Source of the DNA: Candidatus Gastranaerophilales bacterium
GTDB lineage: Bacteria; Cyanobacteriota; Vampirovibrionia; Gastranaerophilales; Gastranaerophilaceae
Direction: 5' to 3'
Length of the DNA: 64,000 nt
Assembly: GCA_944322785.1 (NCBI GenBank)
Contig: CALUPW010000003.1
Coordinates: 1-64,000, forward strand
In this document: positions 18,011 through 27,252 of the stretch, piece after piece
How positions within the stretch are numbered: the stretch's first letter is position 1
How the letters are laid out: the number at the start of each line of letters is the position of its first letter
The notes under the pieces: generated by a model
Databases searched by the model: none
Told to the model about the DNA's origin: nothing
Seen by the model: only the letters and a program-made list of their open reading frames with translations
Translations under genes and position numbers: made by a program

Positions 18011-18031
18011 CCTTACTATTAAGGTAAGGAG
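18011..18031 (+). promoter_or_regulatory. hairpin covering the sigma factor ribosome binding site
   Basis: CCTTAC (18011-18016) can pair with GTAAGG (18024-18029) across a 7-nt loop. GTAAGG overlaps the AAGGAG ribosome binding site of the sigma factor gene, so a folded leader would hide it. The gene at 63438 has the same design. Confidence 0.4.
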
Positions 18032-18037
18032 AAAAGT

Positions 18038-18637
18038 ATGTCCGTTTCTAAGCTGCAATACAAAAAAATGTCACTGGAGGAACTGGTCGTTTTGTCACAG
18101 CAGAACGATCTTAAAGCGCTTGAAGAACTTATAAAACGTGAACAAAAAAATGTTTTTGCGGCATTTTCATATCTTACGGACAAACGTGAAAATATATCCG
18201 ATTTGACACAGGAAACGCTTATGCGTGTTGCAAAAAATATCCATAATCTTAAAAATCCAAAAAATTTTAAAAGCTGGCTGAATACTATAATAACAAATCT
18301 TTTTTATGACGAACTGAGAAAATCCTCCAGAAAACCTGACACAATATCAATAGAAGATACAGATTGCGATGAGGGTGGATTTGACATTTTATCCTTGATT
18401 CCGGATAAAAAATGCAAACCGCATGAAAAATGTGTTTCAAATGAACTTGAAAAAATAATTAAGGATACCATAAGAGGGCTTCCCGAGCAATTTCGTATTG
18501 CAATCATTTTAAGAGAGCTTCAGGGACTTAGTTACGAAGAAATTGCAGATGCAACACATTCCAGCATTGGAACCGTAAAATCACGTATTGCCCGTGCCAG
18601 ATGTAAATTACAGGAAGGTTTAAGACCGTATATATAA
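18038..18637 (+). CDS. ECF-type RNA polymerase sigma factor
   Basis: 199 residues with sigma region 2 at about 22-100 (FSYLTDKRENISDLTQETLMRVAKNI, then FKSWLNTIITNLFYDELRK) and region 4 at about 140-195, with the helix-turn-helix SYEEIADATHSSIGTVKSRIARAR. Regions 1 and 3 are absent, as in extracytoplasmic-function sigma factors. A zinc-binding anti-sigma gene follows 16 nt downstream, which supports an ECF system released by an envelope or redox signal. A 6-bp hairpin covers the ribosome binding site. Confidence 0.95.
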   Translation: MSVSKLQYKKMSLEELVVLSQQNDLKALEELIKREQKNVFAAFSYLTDKRENISDLTQETLMRVAKNIHNLKNPKNFKSWLNTIITNLFYDELRKSSRKPDTISIEDTDCDEGGFDILSLIPDKKCKPHEKCVSNELEKIIKDTIRGLPEQFRIAIILRELQGLSYEEIADATHSSIGTVKSRIARARCKLQEGLRPYI

Positions 18638-18653
18638 AAGGAAAGGAGAAACT

Positions 18654-19205
18654 ATGCAACAGCAGTTAACATGTGATCAGGTAGGTGCTTTGCTTACTTA
18701 TTATGTAGAAAATAAGCTGAACAAACCGCTCAAAAAATATGTAGAATATCATCTAAGTAAATGTCCTGAATGTAATGAAAAATATCAGAAATTAAAAAAA
18801 CTTTTAAACAATTTTACGGAAATATCAAAAAAAATTAATGAAGACGATACAGAAGAAGACAATCCTTATATTACAAAACAATACAGGGATTTTAAGTCTA
18901 ATTTGTCTGCATATATAGACAATGAATTAACTGATGAAGAAAATATTCGCATAAAAAAAATCGCTATTTCAAATCCTGTTGCCCGTAAAGATTTAGAGGA
19001 TATTTACACATTTAAAAAACTGTTACATTCTTCTTTTGACAAAACAAAAAACGATGCCAAAGAAGATTTTTCAAAAAATATACTGAATCAAATCTATTCA
19101 CTCCATACGAGTAATAAACTTGACCCTTTTTACCTCATCATGATAATTTTCTCAATTATTATCGCTGTTACACTTTTAGGAGTTTTTAATTTGTTTACGG
19201 TTTAA
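18654..19205 (+). CDS. membrane-anchored anti-sigma factor with zinc-binding domain
   Basis: 183 residues. The N-terminus has the zinc-binding anti-sigma pattern C7...H33-x3-C37-x2-C40 (YHLSKCPEC), which in this family clamps the cognate ECF sigma factor. A second, similar segment follows at about 80-130 (SAYIDNELTDEENIRIKK) but lacks the His and Cys ligands, as if the domain had been duplicated and one copy lost its zinc site. One transmembrane segment lies at the C-terminus (about 158-180), leaving almost nothing outside the membrane. The sigma gene is directly upstream. Its 3' end overlaps the converging gene by 4 nt. Confidence 0.9.
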   Translation: MQQQLTCDQVGALLTYYVENKLNKPLKKYVEYHLSKCPECNEKYQKLKKLLNNFTEISKKINEDDTEEDNPYITKQYRDFKSNLSAYIDNELTDEENIRIKKIAISNPVARKDLEDIYTFKKLLHSSFDKTKNDAKEDFSKNILNQIYSLHTSNKLDPFYLIMIIFSIIIAVTLLGVFNLFTV

Positions 19206-19861
19206 ATTTTCATATCAGAACCTGAAAATTTTGTATATGCAAGTTTTTGATAAGCTGCCATGCTGAGCGGCTTAAATAATTGCATTTTTGAAATCTCTTG
19301 AGAATTTTTATCTAATTTTTGATTGGCCAAAATTTCTTTTTGTTTTCGCGCTGCATACTCATTTCGCAAAACAGGCGTCAAAAGATTGCATGATATAATT
19401 GACCCTAATGTATTTGTAATCATGCTTATCCCGCTTTTTAAACTTTTAAATTCTTCAAGTGTATCGCCTGTCATATTTTTTGAAATATCTGTTGTAATTT
19501 TTCCGATATCTTTGACATTATTATCTTTTATATACTTATCAATTTTGGGAGTAGTGAGTTTGCCTGATTTTACAAGCTTTACTCCGAAATTTGTAAATGC
19601 ATTTGTAACGAGATAAAAAGAAAGAATATTAATTGCGGCATCCGCACATTCCTGAGGAATCAAAAACAGTTTTTCTTTTTTTGAAATTTTGTCGTTAAAA
19701 ACAATTGCCATAACCTGAGCCGCAGCAGAAAGTGTCCAGCTTAAAACACCTGTATGAACAAGCATTTTTCCGGGTTCTTCCCCGTAATGTTTATAAAGGT
19801 AATTCTTTACACTCATGAATTTTTTTGAGGCAAGTTCGGCAAGATTATTTAGAGGCGTCAT
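19202..19861 (-). CDS. lineage-type membrane protein, unknown function
   Basis: 219 residues with three or four hydrophobic segments (about 36-55, 75-98, 140-165) between basic loops. It shares composition and layout with the next gene upstream and with the larger proteins at 32615-34279 and 34290-36041, all rich in Lys, with short membrane hairpins. ATG 19861 has a clear GGAGGTG ribosome binding site and overlaps the upstream gene by 17 nt, so the two are translationally coupled. I do not recognise a described family. Confidence 0.7.
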   Translation of the reverse strand: MTPLNNLAELASKKFMSVKNYLYKHYGEEPGKMLVHTGVLSWTLSAAAQVMAIVFNDKISKKEKLFLIPQECADAAINILSFYLVTNAFTNFGVKLVKSGKLTTPKIDKYIKDNNVKDIGKITTDISKNMTGDTLEEFKSLKSGISMITNTLGSIISCNLLTPVLRNEYAARKQKEILANQKLDKNSQEISKMQLFKPLSMAAYQKLAYTKFSGSDMKI

Positions 19862-20483
19862 GTTTTACACCTCCATTATGTTCGATAAATTTGTTTGTCA
19901 AATACTTTGTAAGCGGGGCATCAATTACAAAATTGGTAATTGACATAACAAACAGAGAAAGTATTGTGCCTAAAGTTTTTCTGTATTGTTTAACCGCTTC
20001 ACACAAATCATGTCCTGCATTTGATGGGGAAAATAAAGTATTTAACCCTGTCAATTTGACTTTTTGACCGAGTTTGTCAACTGACGTCGGAAGTTTTGAC
20101 CACTTATTTATGGCATCAATACATCCGTATCTGATTAAAACTCCCGTTGTTGTTCCAGCAATAATTTTGGCAATGGTACGGCAAACAGAAACCTTGCGGG
20201 TTTCTTCATCAACACTTTTGTTATTTGCATCTATAAACGGCTGTGACATAAGGGCTGTAACACCGAGAATTAAACGGTTTTCCGGTGATGAAATCTCACT
20301 TCCTACCCATTTTATTCGCTTCTGCCACTTCTCACTTCCTACGGAAAAATTCGGCACACAGTCATAAAAAGCCTGCTGTACCCGTTGTGAACCTGAAGTT
20401 ACAGTTTTGTACAGCGAAGAATTTTTTATATATGAAGTTATTCCTGCCAGTGCCATAATTATTACCCAAGTCAATAAAGACAA
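19845..20483 (-). CDS. lineage-type membrane protein, unknown function
   Basis: 212 residues if read from TTG 20483; ATG 20456 (MALAGITSY) is a more ordinary start and loses only nine residues. It has an N-terminal hydrophobic segment, a central basic region (SGSQRVQQAFYDCVPNF), a motif with SQP (LMSQPFIDANNKSVDEETRKVS) and a hydrophobic C-terminal segment. The S/A-Q-P motif is shared with the proteins at 32615 and 34290 (SIQPLN, SAQPIN), so I group them as one family. It is the first gene of a two-gene unit. Confidence 0.7.
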   Translation of the reverse strand: MSLLTWVIIMALAGITSYIKNSSLYKTVTSGSQRVQQAFYDCVPNFSVGSEKWQKRIKWVGSEISSPENRLILGVTALMSQPFIDANNKSVDEETRKVSVCRTIAKIIAGTTTGVLIRYGCIDAINKWSKLPTSVDKLGQKVKLTGLNTLFSPSNAGHDLCEAVKQYRKTLGTILSLFVMSITNFVIDAPLTKYLTNKFIEHNGGVKHDASK

Positions 20484-20580
20484 TCAAGATATGGAATTGC
20501 CCGCAAAATTTATATTATTACAAAAATTTTACAAAATAAAACATGAATGACAAATAAAAATATTTTTAAGTATTATAACA

Positions 20581-21024
20581 ATGACAACAACTATGAGATA
20601 CAACGAATTTAAAAAAGAGTTGATTAACAATGTGTATTTGCAGTATGCAAAAGGTAATCCCGGTGCTGCAAGAACGGCAATCGCTAAAATTTACAGAGAA
20701 GGCTGCCACAACCCTCGTGGTACATTATTCCGGATTATATCAGGCGGAATTGAAGTAAAAGACGTTTTAATCAATGAAGCAAAAAGTATAGAAAAAGCCG
20801 GAAAATATCGAGAAGCTCAAGCGTTTTTATTCAAATATTTTGATATAAATAAAGAAATAACAACACCCAATCATCCGATGGTTGCGGCGGCAAGAGATGA
20901 ATTTATTGGAAAATTAAATGAAATGAATGTTTCATCGAAAAACCGTAAATTCAGCAAATTCATTCTTCTAAAACAAGAATATCCAATTATTGGAAAATTA
21001 AAATTTCTTGCCAAATTTTTATAA
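20581..21024 (+). CDS. small unknown helical protein
   Basis: 147 residues, helical and basic at the C-terminus, with no signal peptide. Segments such as [17 protein letters not shown] and [16 protein letters not shown] look like one or two TPR-like helical pairs, but too few to call. TATTAT or TATAAC lies within 4-10 nt of the ATG and there is no ribosome binding site, so a leaderless message or a start at ATG 20593 is possible. Its 3' end overlaps glgC by 6 nt on the opposite strand. Confidence 0.65.
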   Translation: MTTTMRYNEFKKELINNVYLQYAKGNPGAARTAIAKIYREGCHNPRGTLFRIISGGIEVKDVLINEAKSIEKAGKYREAQAFLFKYFDINKEITTPNHPMVAAARDEFIGKLNEMNVSSKNRKFSKFILLKQEYPIIGKLKFLAKFL

Positions 21025-22254
21025 TCTTGCACCTTTCGGAACAACAGTTATGCCGCCCGGAGAAACATAAAATCCACGCTTTATATCTTCTTCCCTGTTA
21101 AATCCTATACGAGTATTCGGCGGGATGTCAACGTTTTTATCAATAATTGCACGTCGTATTCTTGAATATCTGCCTATATCCACATTTTCCATCAATATAC
21201 TTTCAGATATTTGAGAATAGCTGTTTACCCTGACCCGCGGGGATAAAACACATCTTGAAAGGCCTCCGCCTGAAACAATACACCCTTCAGATACCATTGA
21301 ATTTGTAGCCATTCCGACTCGGTCACCCTCCGACCATATAAATTTTGCAGGCGGATAATTGTAATTGAAAGTTCTTATCGGCCATTCCCGTGAATACAAG
21401 TTAAGCTCCGGAGCACTGTCCAGCAAATCCATGTTTGCCTGCCAGTAAGCATCAATACTTCCTACATCCCGCCAGTATCCGCTTTCGGCTTCAGTCATAC
21501 CTGCAAACGTGTTTGATGCAAAATTGTAAACATAAATGCGTTTCCCTTCATCAAGCAGCATCGGAATAACATTTTTTCCAAAATCATGACTTGAAGATTC
21601 AATTTTTTCATCTTCATTAAGAGCTTTTAAAAGAACATCTTTGTCAAAAATATAATTACCCATTGAAGCCAGACAATAATTCGGATTTCCTGGTATAGAT
21701 TTCGGAGTATCTTTCGGTTTTTCAACAAAATTCGTCAGACGCCAGTTGTCATCAACTTCAATTATTCCAAATTCGGATGCTTCTTCAATAGGAATCGGAA
21801 TCGCTGAAATTGTCAAATCCGCACAATTGTATTTATGGAAATCAAGCATCTGTGAAACATCCATTTTATAAACATGATCACCCCCAAATATACATACATA
21901 TTTAGGATTTTCATCAGTTATATGAAAAACATTCTGATAAATTGCATCAGCTGTACCTCTGTACCAGTCGGAACCCGTACGCATTTGTGCAGGCGCCAAA
22001 TCAACATACTGATTTAAGAATGGTGACAAAGCCCAGCCACGAGTAATATGTTTATTTAAAGAATCCGATTTGTATTGTGTTAATACTTTTATTTTAAAAA
22101 ATCCTGAGTTGATAAAATTATTTAATACAAAATCAATAATTCTATATCTTCCGCCAAAAGGGACAGCAGGTTTTGCCCTGTCTTTTGTCAGCGGATATAA
22201 TCTTTTTCCCTCTCCCCCTGCCAGAATCATTACCAATGCATCATCAATAGACAT
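21019..22254 (-). CDS. glgC: glucose-1-phosphate adenylyltransferase
   Basis: Makes ADP-glucose from glucose-1-phosphate and ATP, the committed step of glycogen synthesis. The start is taken at ATG 22254 ([14 protein letters not shown]), which has GAAAGAGG in front; the frame extends 13 codons upstream without support. The 411-residue product has the nucleotidyltransferase signature [11 protein letters not shown], the [14 protein letters not shown] motif, GGDHVYKMD, and a left-handed beta-helix C-terminus typical of GlgC. No other glycogen gene lies alongside. It indicates that the organism stores glycogen. Confidence 0.95.
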   Translation of the reverse strand: MSIDDALVMILAGGEGKRLYPLTKDRAKPAVPFGGRYRIIDFVLNNFINSGFFKIKVLTQYKSDSLNKHITRGWALSPFLNQYVDLAPAQMRTGSDWYRGTADAIYQNVFHITDENPKYVCIFGGDHVYKMDVSQMLDFHKYNCADLTISAIPIPIEEASEFGIIEVDDNWRLTNFVEKPKDTPKSIPGNPNYCLASMGNYIFDKDVLLKALNEDEKIESSSHDFGKNVIPMLLDEGKRIYVYNFASNTFAGMTEAESGYWRDVGSIDAYWQANMDLLDSAPELNLYSREWPIRTFNYNYPPAKFIWSEGDRVGMATNSMVSEGCIVSGGGLSRCVLSPRVRVNSYSQISESILMENVDIGRYSRIRRAIIDKNVDIPPNTRIGFNREEDIKRGFYVSPGGITVVPKGARL

Positions 22255-22402
22255 ATAAAAACCTCTTTCAAATAATATATAAAAATTATACATGATTAAA
22301 TAAAAAAATGCACTAATACTTTTTTATTATTTTTAATAATTTAAAAATTTAATAGCAAAAAAAAATATTCAGGTATTTTTTATACAAAAACAGGAGAAAA
22401 TT

Positions 22403-22765
22403 ATGAATATACACCCCAATTATTCAAGCCAAACTTTTGGCTGCAAATTAAACACAATATCCGTAATTGAAAGCACTACCGGACATCTTTTAAAACAAGG
22501 AAACGATACTGAGCGAATAAAACTTATTAAAGAAGTTCTTGAGCTCAAAGAACTTAACCTTGAGACGTTGAAGAACAATCCTATGGGCGGATTTTTATGT
22601 TTAATATCTTCAGGTAAGATTTTGCTGAATAAAAATCCCAGATTTGCCAAAATTATAAATAACATTACACAAATAATTGAAAATGATAATCATGGCGAAA
22701 AGACAAATGAAGTTGTTCATAAAATTGTCAGGAAATATGGAAAAGAAATTGACTTAAAGGTATAA
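22403..22765 (+). CDS. small unknown protein, paralogue of the next gene
   Basis: 120 residues, no signal peptide. The N-terminus reads MNIHPNYSSQTFGCKLNTISVIESTT. The next gene has the matching MIVQNSNPIKFGAKFETGKVLEVTT, and both proteins end in a short beta-like tail (EIDLKV / VIDITI). The shared pattern F-G-x-K-x(4)-V-[IL]-E-x-T-T and equal length make them paralogues from a tandem duplication with 1 nt between them. ACAGGAG precedes the ATG. Function unknown; F12-G13 belongs to the N-terminal F-G/F-x-G group. Confidence 0.7.
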   Translation: MNIHPNYSSQTFGCKLNTISVIESTTGHLLKQGNDTERIKLIKEVLELKELNLETLKNNPMGGFLCLISSGKILLNKNPRFAKIINNITQIIENDNHGEKTNEVVHKIVRKYGKEIDLKV

Positions 22766-22766
22766 A

Positions 22767-23111
22767 ATGATTGTCCAAAATTCAAATCCAATAAAATTCG
22801 GTGCTAAATTTGAAACAGGCAAGGTGCTTGAAGTCACAACACAAAAAATTTTTTACAGCAAAGGGCTTAAAGGCCCAACAGAGGTTATAAAGACCTTAAA
22901 CGGTAAACATCCTGTCGGCAATCGTGGTTACAAATATATGGCATGCAAAATCGGTGAAAAAATAACGTCAAAATATCCGAAAATAAAAGAAGCCACGGAT
23001 GAAATAAAAACTATTTTTGAGAATAATCCGGAAATGAACAGAAATGAAATGACTCAAAAAATCAAACCTATATTAGACAGATTTGACAAAGTAATTGATA
23101 TAACAATTTAG
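22767..23111 (+). CDS. small unknown protein, paralogue of the preceding gene
   Basis: 114 residues, sharing the N-terminal F-G-x-K pattern and the C-terminal beta tail with its neighbour, but otherwise diverged. The centre is helical and Lys-rich (ITSKYPKIKEATDEIKTIFENN). It is followed by the strong terminator at 23129-23151. Its ATG is preceded by CTTAAAGGTATAAA, so translation is probably coupled to the gene before. Confidence 0.7.
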   Translation: MIVQNSNPIKFGAKFETGKVLEVTTQKIFYSKGLKGPTEVIKTLNGKHPVGNRGYKYMACKIGEKITSKYPKIKEATDEIKTIFENNPEMNRNEMTQKIKPILDRFDKVIDITI

Positions 23112-23128
23112 AAATTATGTAAACAAAA

Positions 23129-23151
23129 CGAGGCACCCAAAGGGTGCCTCG
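23129..23151. terminator. strong hairpin, bidirectional terminator
   Basis: CGAGGCACCC / GGGTGCCTCG is a perfect 10-bp stem with a 3-nt loop. On the minus strand it is followed by TTTTGTTT, a good tail for the decarboxylase operon. The plus-strand tail (CTAATTTATATTTTT) is weaker. Confidence 0.85.
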
Positions 23152-23170
23152 CTAATTTATATTTTTAAAT

Positions 23171-24346
23171 TTAATTGCAGAGTGCAAGAAGAATACCTGC
23201 AGCAACCGCAGAACCGATTACACCCGCAACATTCGGTCCCATTGCGTGCATCAAAAGGTAATTTTGAGGATTAGCTTCCAAACCTACCTTATTAGATACA
23301 CGAGCAGCCATAGGAACAGCTGAAACACCGGCTGAACCGATAAGCGGGTTGATTTTGTCTTTTGAGAACAAATTCATTATTTTTGCAAAAACAACTCCGC
23401 CTGCTGTTGCCAGAGCAAATGCAGTTACCCCGAGAATAAGTATGAACAGGGTTTGAGTAGTCAAAAATTGATGTGATGACAATTTTGACCCGACGGATAA
23501 GCCTAAGAAAATTGTTACGATATTGATTAAGGCATTTTGCATTGTATCTGACAATCTTTCAACAACGCCGCACTCTTTGCATAAATTACCGAAAGTCAAA
23601 GCTCCTACAAGCGGACAGGCGTCCGGAAGAAATATTATACAAAGCCCCAATACAACAAGCGGGAAAATAATTTTCTCACGTTTAGTAACTTCTCGAAGCT
23701 GTTTCATTTCAATCTGACGTTCTGCTTTTGTTGTCAAAAGTTTCATAATAGGCGGCTGAATAACCGGAACAAGTGCCATATAAGAATATGCCGCAACAGC
23801 AATTGCACCAAGAAGTTCAGGTGCAAGCTTTGTTGTTACATAAATTGATGTTGGTCCATCAGCACCGCCGATAATACCAATTGCACCTGCCTGCGGCAAT
23901 GTAAATCCGAAACAGCATAACGCAAGAAGCAATGCCCCGAAAATTCCGAACTGAGCGGCACCGCCTAACAATGCTGTTTTAGGATTTGCAATAAGCGGAC
24001 CAAAATCTGTCATTGCACCTACACCCATAAAAATTATCAACGGGAACAATCCTTTATGAATCCCTGCTTCATAAATAATTCCCAAAAATCCGTTAGGTTC
24101 TGCAATTCCTGCAACCGGAATGTTTGATAACAAACCGCCGAATGCAATCGGAACAAGCAATAACGGCTCAAATTGTTTTTTAATACCTAACCAGAGCAAA
24201 AATAAACAAATCACAATCATTATCGGAGAACCGAATTGATGAAGGAATTGTTCAAATCCGCTCGTAATTGACGGATCTGCAGGCTGTACAAAATTTGCAA
24301 TACCTGTAGATTGCCAGAGTTTATATAAACTGTCTGCTATATTCAT
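23171..24346 (-). CDS. oadB: sodium-pump decarboxylase beta subunit
   Basis: The integral membrane subunit that releases CO2 from carboxybiotin and moves Na+ out of the cell in oxaloacetate, glutaconyl-CoA or methylmalonyl-CoA decarboxylases. The 391-residue protein has about ten hydrophobic segments and the family's functional motifs: [15 protein letters not shown] in the middle (the Asp is the proposed Na+ ligand) and [19 protein letters not shown] near the C-terminus. Its neighbours, an OadA-type subunit with biotin domain and a small gamma subunit, identify oxaloacetate as the probable substrate. It is the last gene of the operon. Confidence 0.93.
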   Translation of the reverse strand: MNIADSLYKLWQSTGIANFVQPADPSITSGFEQFLHQFGSPIMIVICLFLLWLGIKKQFEPLLLVPIAFGGLLSNIPVAGIAEPNGFLGIIYEAGIHKGLFPLIIFMGVGAMTDFGPLIANPKTALLGGAAQFGIFGALLLALCCFGFTLPQAGAIGIIGGADGPTSIYVTTKLAPELLGAIAVAAYSYMALVPVIQPPIMKLLTTKAERQIEMKQLREVTKREKIIFPLVVLGLCIIFLPDACPLVGALTFGNLCKECGVVERLSDTMQNALINIVTIFLGLSVGSKLSSHQFLTTQTLFILILGVTAFALATAGGVVFAKIMNLFSKDKINPLIGSAGVSAVPMAARVSNKVGLEANPQNYLLMHAMGPNVAGVIGSAVAAGILLALCN

Positions 24347-24371
24347 ATTTCTATCCTTCTTTTTCTACTAA

Positions 24372-26156
24372 TTAAGCGATTGAAACAAGTTCCTGACCTG
24401 TTTTAACCTGATTACCTACTTCTATATCAACAGATTTAACCGTACCTGAAAGCGGTGATTTAATTTCTGTTTCCATTTTCATAGCTTCAATTACGGCAAT
24501 CACATCGCCTTCTTCTATTACATCTCCAACAGATACAAGAACTTTTAGAACTGTACCCGGAAGAGCTGCTTTAACCGGTTTTGCATCACCGTCTGCTGCA
24601 TGGCTTGCTTCAATACCTGATTTTACATTGATATCATAAAGCTTTCCGTTAACGGTTGCTTTGTTGCCTTCAATTGCAACTGCATATTTTTTACCGTTTA
24701 CAGTAACAGTATAGCCGTTTGAAGCATCTTCTTTCGGTTCATTTTCACCTGCTTCGCATTTTCTTACACCGATTGTACCTTTACCTTCAAGGAATAAAAT
24801 ACCTTTTTCTTTGCACGCTGCAGATATAAAGATATTTTCATCATTTACTGGCAAGCCGGCGTCTTCAAGGCGTTTTGTTGCAGCCTTAATACCCTTTTCA
24901 GGATCACGGTCATTAATATCCACAACAAGTTCTGTTGTCGGCTGCAAGTTAAGTTGTTCACCTGCAATTTTAACAATTTCCGCATCCGGTTCACAAGGAG
25001 TTTTTCCAAAATATCCCAAAACCATTTTCCCGTAACCTTCAGCGATTTTTTTCCATTTGCCAAACATTACATTGTTAAATGCTTGTTGAAAATAGAATTG
25101 AGAAACAGGAGTAACAGATGTTCCGAAACCGCCTTTTTCAACGACTTCTTTCATAGCTGCAACAACTTCCGGATATTTATCCATCAGGTTGTTATCACGT
25201 AGCATTTGAGTATTTGCAGTTAAAGCTCCGCCCGGCAAAGGTGATTGAATAATCATCGGATTTACTGCAAGAGCTTCCGGCGGTAAGAAGTAATCTTTCA
25301 TACATTCTTTAAAGATTTCTTCCGTTTCAAGAATTTTTTCAACATCAACACCTAAATCGTAATCAGTTCCTTTTAATGCATGCCACATAGAAACAATATC
25401 CGGCTGAGCGGTTCCGCCTGAAACTGGTTTCATTGAAAGGTCAATACCGTCTGCGCCGCCGTCAAGAGCTGCAAGATATGCTGCCAAACCTGTTCCTGCT
25501 GTTTCGTGAGAGTGGAATCTGATATGAGCGTCTGCACCTAAAATTTCACGAGTACGTTTAATTGTTTCATAAACTTTTCTCGGATTTGAAGTTCCTGATG
25601 CATCCTTGAAAGCAAGACTGTCAAAGGGAATACCGGCATCAAGAATATTTCTCAATACCTTTTCATAGAATGCAACATCATGAGCACCTGTACATCCTAT
25701 CGGAAGTTCCATCATTGTAATTGTTACTTCATGTTTCAAACCGTTATCACGGATACATTGACCGGAATAAATCAAGTTATTTACATCATTTAAGGCATCG
25801 AAGTTTCTAACCGTCGTAACACCGTGTTTTTTAAACATTTTTGCGTGAAGATTGATAATATCTCTCGGCTGAGAATCAAGACCTACAACGTTTACACCAC
25901 GTGCCAATGATTGCAAGTTGATATCAGGTCCAACAGCCGCTCTGATTTTGTCCATAGTTTCAAATGCATTTTCTCTGCAATAGAAAATCGGTGACTGAAA
26001 TCTGGCACCGCCTGCAACTTCAAAATGTTTTAGACCTGCATTGACTGCAGATTGCAAGGCAGGAATAAAATCATCTACAAATACTCTTGCCCCGTAAACT
26101 GATTGGAAACCGTCTCTGAATGAGGTGTCCATAACTTTGATAAGTTTTTTTCCCAT
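24372..26156 (-). CDS. oadA: oxaloacetate decarboxylase alpha subunit (carboxyltransferase + biotin carrier)
   Basis: The alpha subunit moves CO2 from oxaloacetate to biotin. The 594-residue protein begins with the carboxyltransferase barrel (DTSFRDGFQS, where relatives have DTTLRDAHQS; HSHETAG carries the metal ligands) and a PYC-OADA-like region. The C-terminus is a biotinyl domain with EAMKMETE, where K560 should carry biotin. A linker of about 70 residues joins the parts, without the Pro/Ala-rich stretch of some relatives. It is cotranscribed with gamma, beta and a biotin ligase. A pyruvate carboxylase B role is possible by sequence, but the beta and gamma subunits argue for the Na+ pump. 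Confidence 0.93.
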   Translation of the reverse strand: MGKKLIKVMDTSFRDGFQSVYGARVFVDDFIPALQSAVNAGLKHFEVAGGARFQSPIFYCRENAFETMDKIRAAVGPDINLQSLARGVNVVGLDSQPRDIINLHAKMFKKHGVTTVRNFDALNDVNNLIYSGQCIRDNGLKHEVTITMMELPIGCTGAHDVAFYEKVLRNILDAGIPFDSLAFKDASGTSNPRKVYETIKRTREILGADAHIRFHSHETAGTGLAAYLAALDGGADGIDLSMKPVSGGTAQPDIVSMWHALKGTDYDLGVDVEKILETEEIFKECMKDYFLPPEALAVNPMIIQSPLPGGALTANTQMLRDNNLMDKYPEVVAAMKEVVEKGGFGTSVTPVSQFYFQQAFNNVMFGKWKKIAEGYGKMVLGYFGKTPCEPDAEIVKIAGEQLNLQPTTELVVDINDRDPEKGIKAATKRLEDAGLPVNDENIFISAACKEKGILFLEGKGTIGVRKCEAGENEPKEDASNGYTVTVNGKKYAVAIEGNKATVNGKLYDINVKSGIEASHAADGDAKPVKAALPGTVLKVLVSVGDVIEEGDVIAVIEAMKMETEIKSPLSGTVKSVDIEVGNQVKTGQELVSIA

Positions 26157-26184
26157 AATTTATATCCTTTCATAATAATTAAAA

Positions 26185-26430
26185 TTAACCTCGTGCTTTT
26201 GCAACTGCAATTGCAACCGCAATTGCTTCGTCATCAGACACATTAGTACGTTTCACTTTTTTGTCTAAATTTTCAATTTCCTCAGGGTAAAATTTGTTTA
26301 GGATTCGTACACATGCTGACATTCCATTCATTGTCCATACCATAATTACAAGGAATGCAAATACAAATCCCATTCCGATCCCTAGCAATACCATTCCGGT
26401 ATCAAGCAGTTGAATAAAATCACCGTTCAT
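26185..26430 (-). CDS. oadG: sodium-pump decarboxylase gamma subunit
   Basis: 81 residues with a single transmembrane helix (about 10-35, including LLGIGMGFVFAFLVIMVW) and a short charged cytoplasmic tail ending in an Ala-rich helix. This is the usual build of OadG, which tethers alpha to beta. Position between the biotin ligase (4-nt overlap) and alpha supports the call, since gamma subunits are too variable for sequence alone. Confidence 0.88.
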   Translation of the reverse strand: MNGDFIQLLDTGMVLLGIGMGFVFAFLVIMVWTMNGMSACVRILNKFYPEEIENLDKKVKRTNVSDDEAIAVAIAVAKARG

Positions 26431-27146
26431 AATATATCTCCTATCGTTAATACAAACTGTTGTTTATCATTTTCAAGAACAAGTGCACCAAAGTCATTTA
26501 CAGACTTTGCAATTCCTGTTTTGGTTTCATTAAAAATTTTTACGGAAATTTCTTTATTTAAAAAACACGCATAATTAATATAATCTTGTTTAATAAATGA
26601 AAATCCGTTATTCAAAAAATTTTCATAATCATTAAAAAACAAATTCAATAAATCATTTAAAAAAGTATTTTTATCAATATATTTAGAAAGTTCAAGACAT
26701 AAAGAAGTAACTTTTTTATCAGTTACTTTTTTAACATCCTCAGAATCTGCCGAAATATTAATGCCAAAGCCTAAAACAAGTCCTTTAAAAAGCGTTCCCT
26801 GCATGACGGTTTCCGATAAAATACCGGCGATTTTTTTATCATTAACCAGAACATCATTCGGCCATTTGATTTGAGGTTTTAGTCCGTAATTTTCAAGAAG
26901 TTTGCAGATTACAACAGACAGATACTGTGTAATAGATGCGAATTTTTCATCAAATGAGCATGAAGGTTTTAAAACAATTGAAACAAAAAGATTGCCTTCT
27001 CCAAGATCAAGCCATGCTCTGTTTAATCTTCCTTTGCCTGCGGTCTGGCGGTTGGCTGAAATAACAGTCCTATCCGCAAGCAAATCAAGATTTTGCTTGC
27101 AATACTGATTTGTAGAATTTACCTCGTCAAGGTATATAACCTCCAT
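26427..27146 (-). CDS. birA: biotin--[acetyl-CoA-carboxylase] ligase
   Basis: Attaches biotin to the carrier-domain lysine. The 239-residue protein has the ligase motifs GKGRLNRAWLDLGEGNLF (biotinoyl-AMP binding) and KWPNDVLVNDKKIAGILSE, but lacks the N-terminal DNA-binding domain of repressor-type BirA, so it is a pure enzyme. It overlaps oadG by 4 nt (ATGA) and opens the operon whose alpha subunit needs biotin, a direct functional link. CGGGGGATAA is the ribosome binding site. The length is slightly below average because of the missing HTH. Confidence 0.93.
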   Translation of the reverse strand: MEVIYLDEVNSTNQYCKQNLDLLADRTVISANRQTAGKGRLNRAWLDLGEGNLFVSIVLKPSCSFDEKFASITQYLSVVICKLLENYGLKPQIKWPNDVLVNDKKIAGILSETVMQGTLFKGLVLGFGINISADSEDVKKVTDKKVTSLCLELSKYIDKNTFLNDLLNLFFNDYENFLNNGFSFIKQDYINYACFLNKEISVKIFNETKTGIAKSVNDFGALVLENDKQQFVLTIGDIL

Positions 27147-27203
27147 TTATCCCCCGAAAAAAATTAAACTTTATAATTAAATTCTAATACAAATAAAAAA
27201 AAT

Positions 27204-27232
27204 TTGCGATTTTTTTTTTATTGAGATAGAAT
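27204..27232 (+). promoter_or_regulatory. promoter of the ATP synthase operon
   Basis: TTGCGA (27204-27209), a 17-nt spacer with a long T-run, then TAGAAT (27227-27232). The atpB start lies 20 nt beyond, with GAGGGAGAG as ribosome binding site. Confidence 0.65.
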
Positions 27233-27252
27233 AAATTTGCGAGGGAGAGAAA

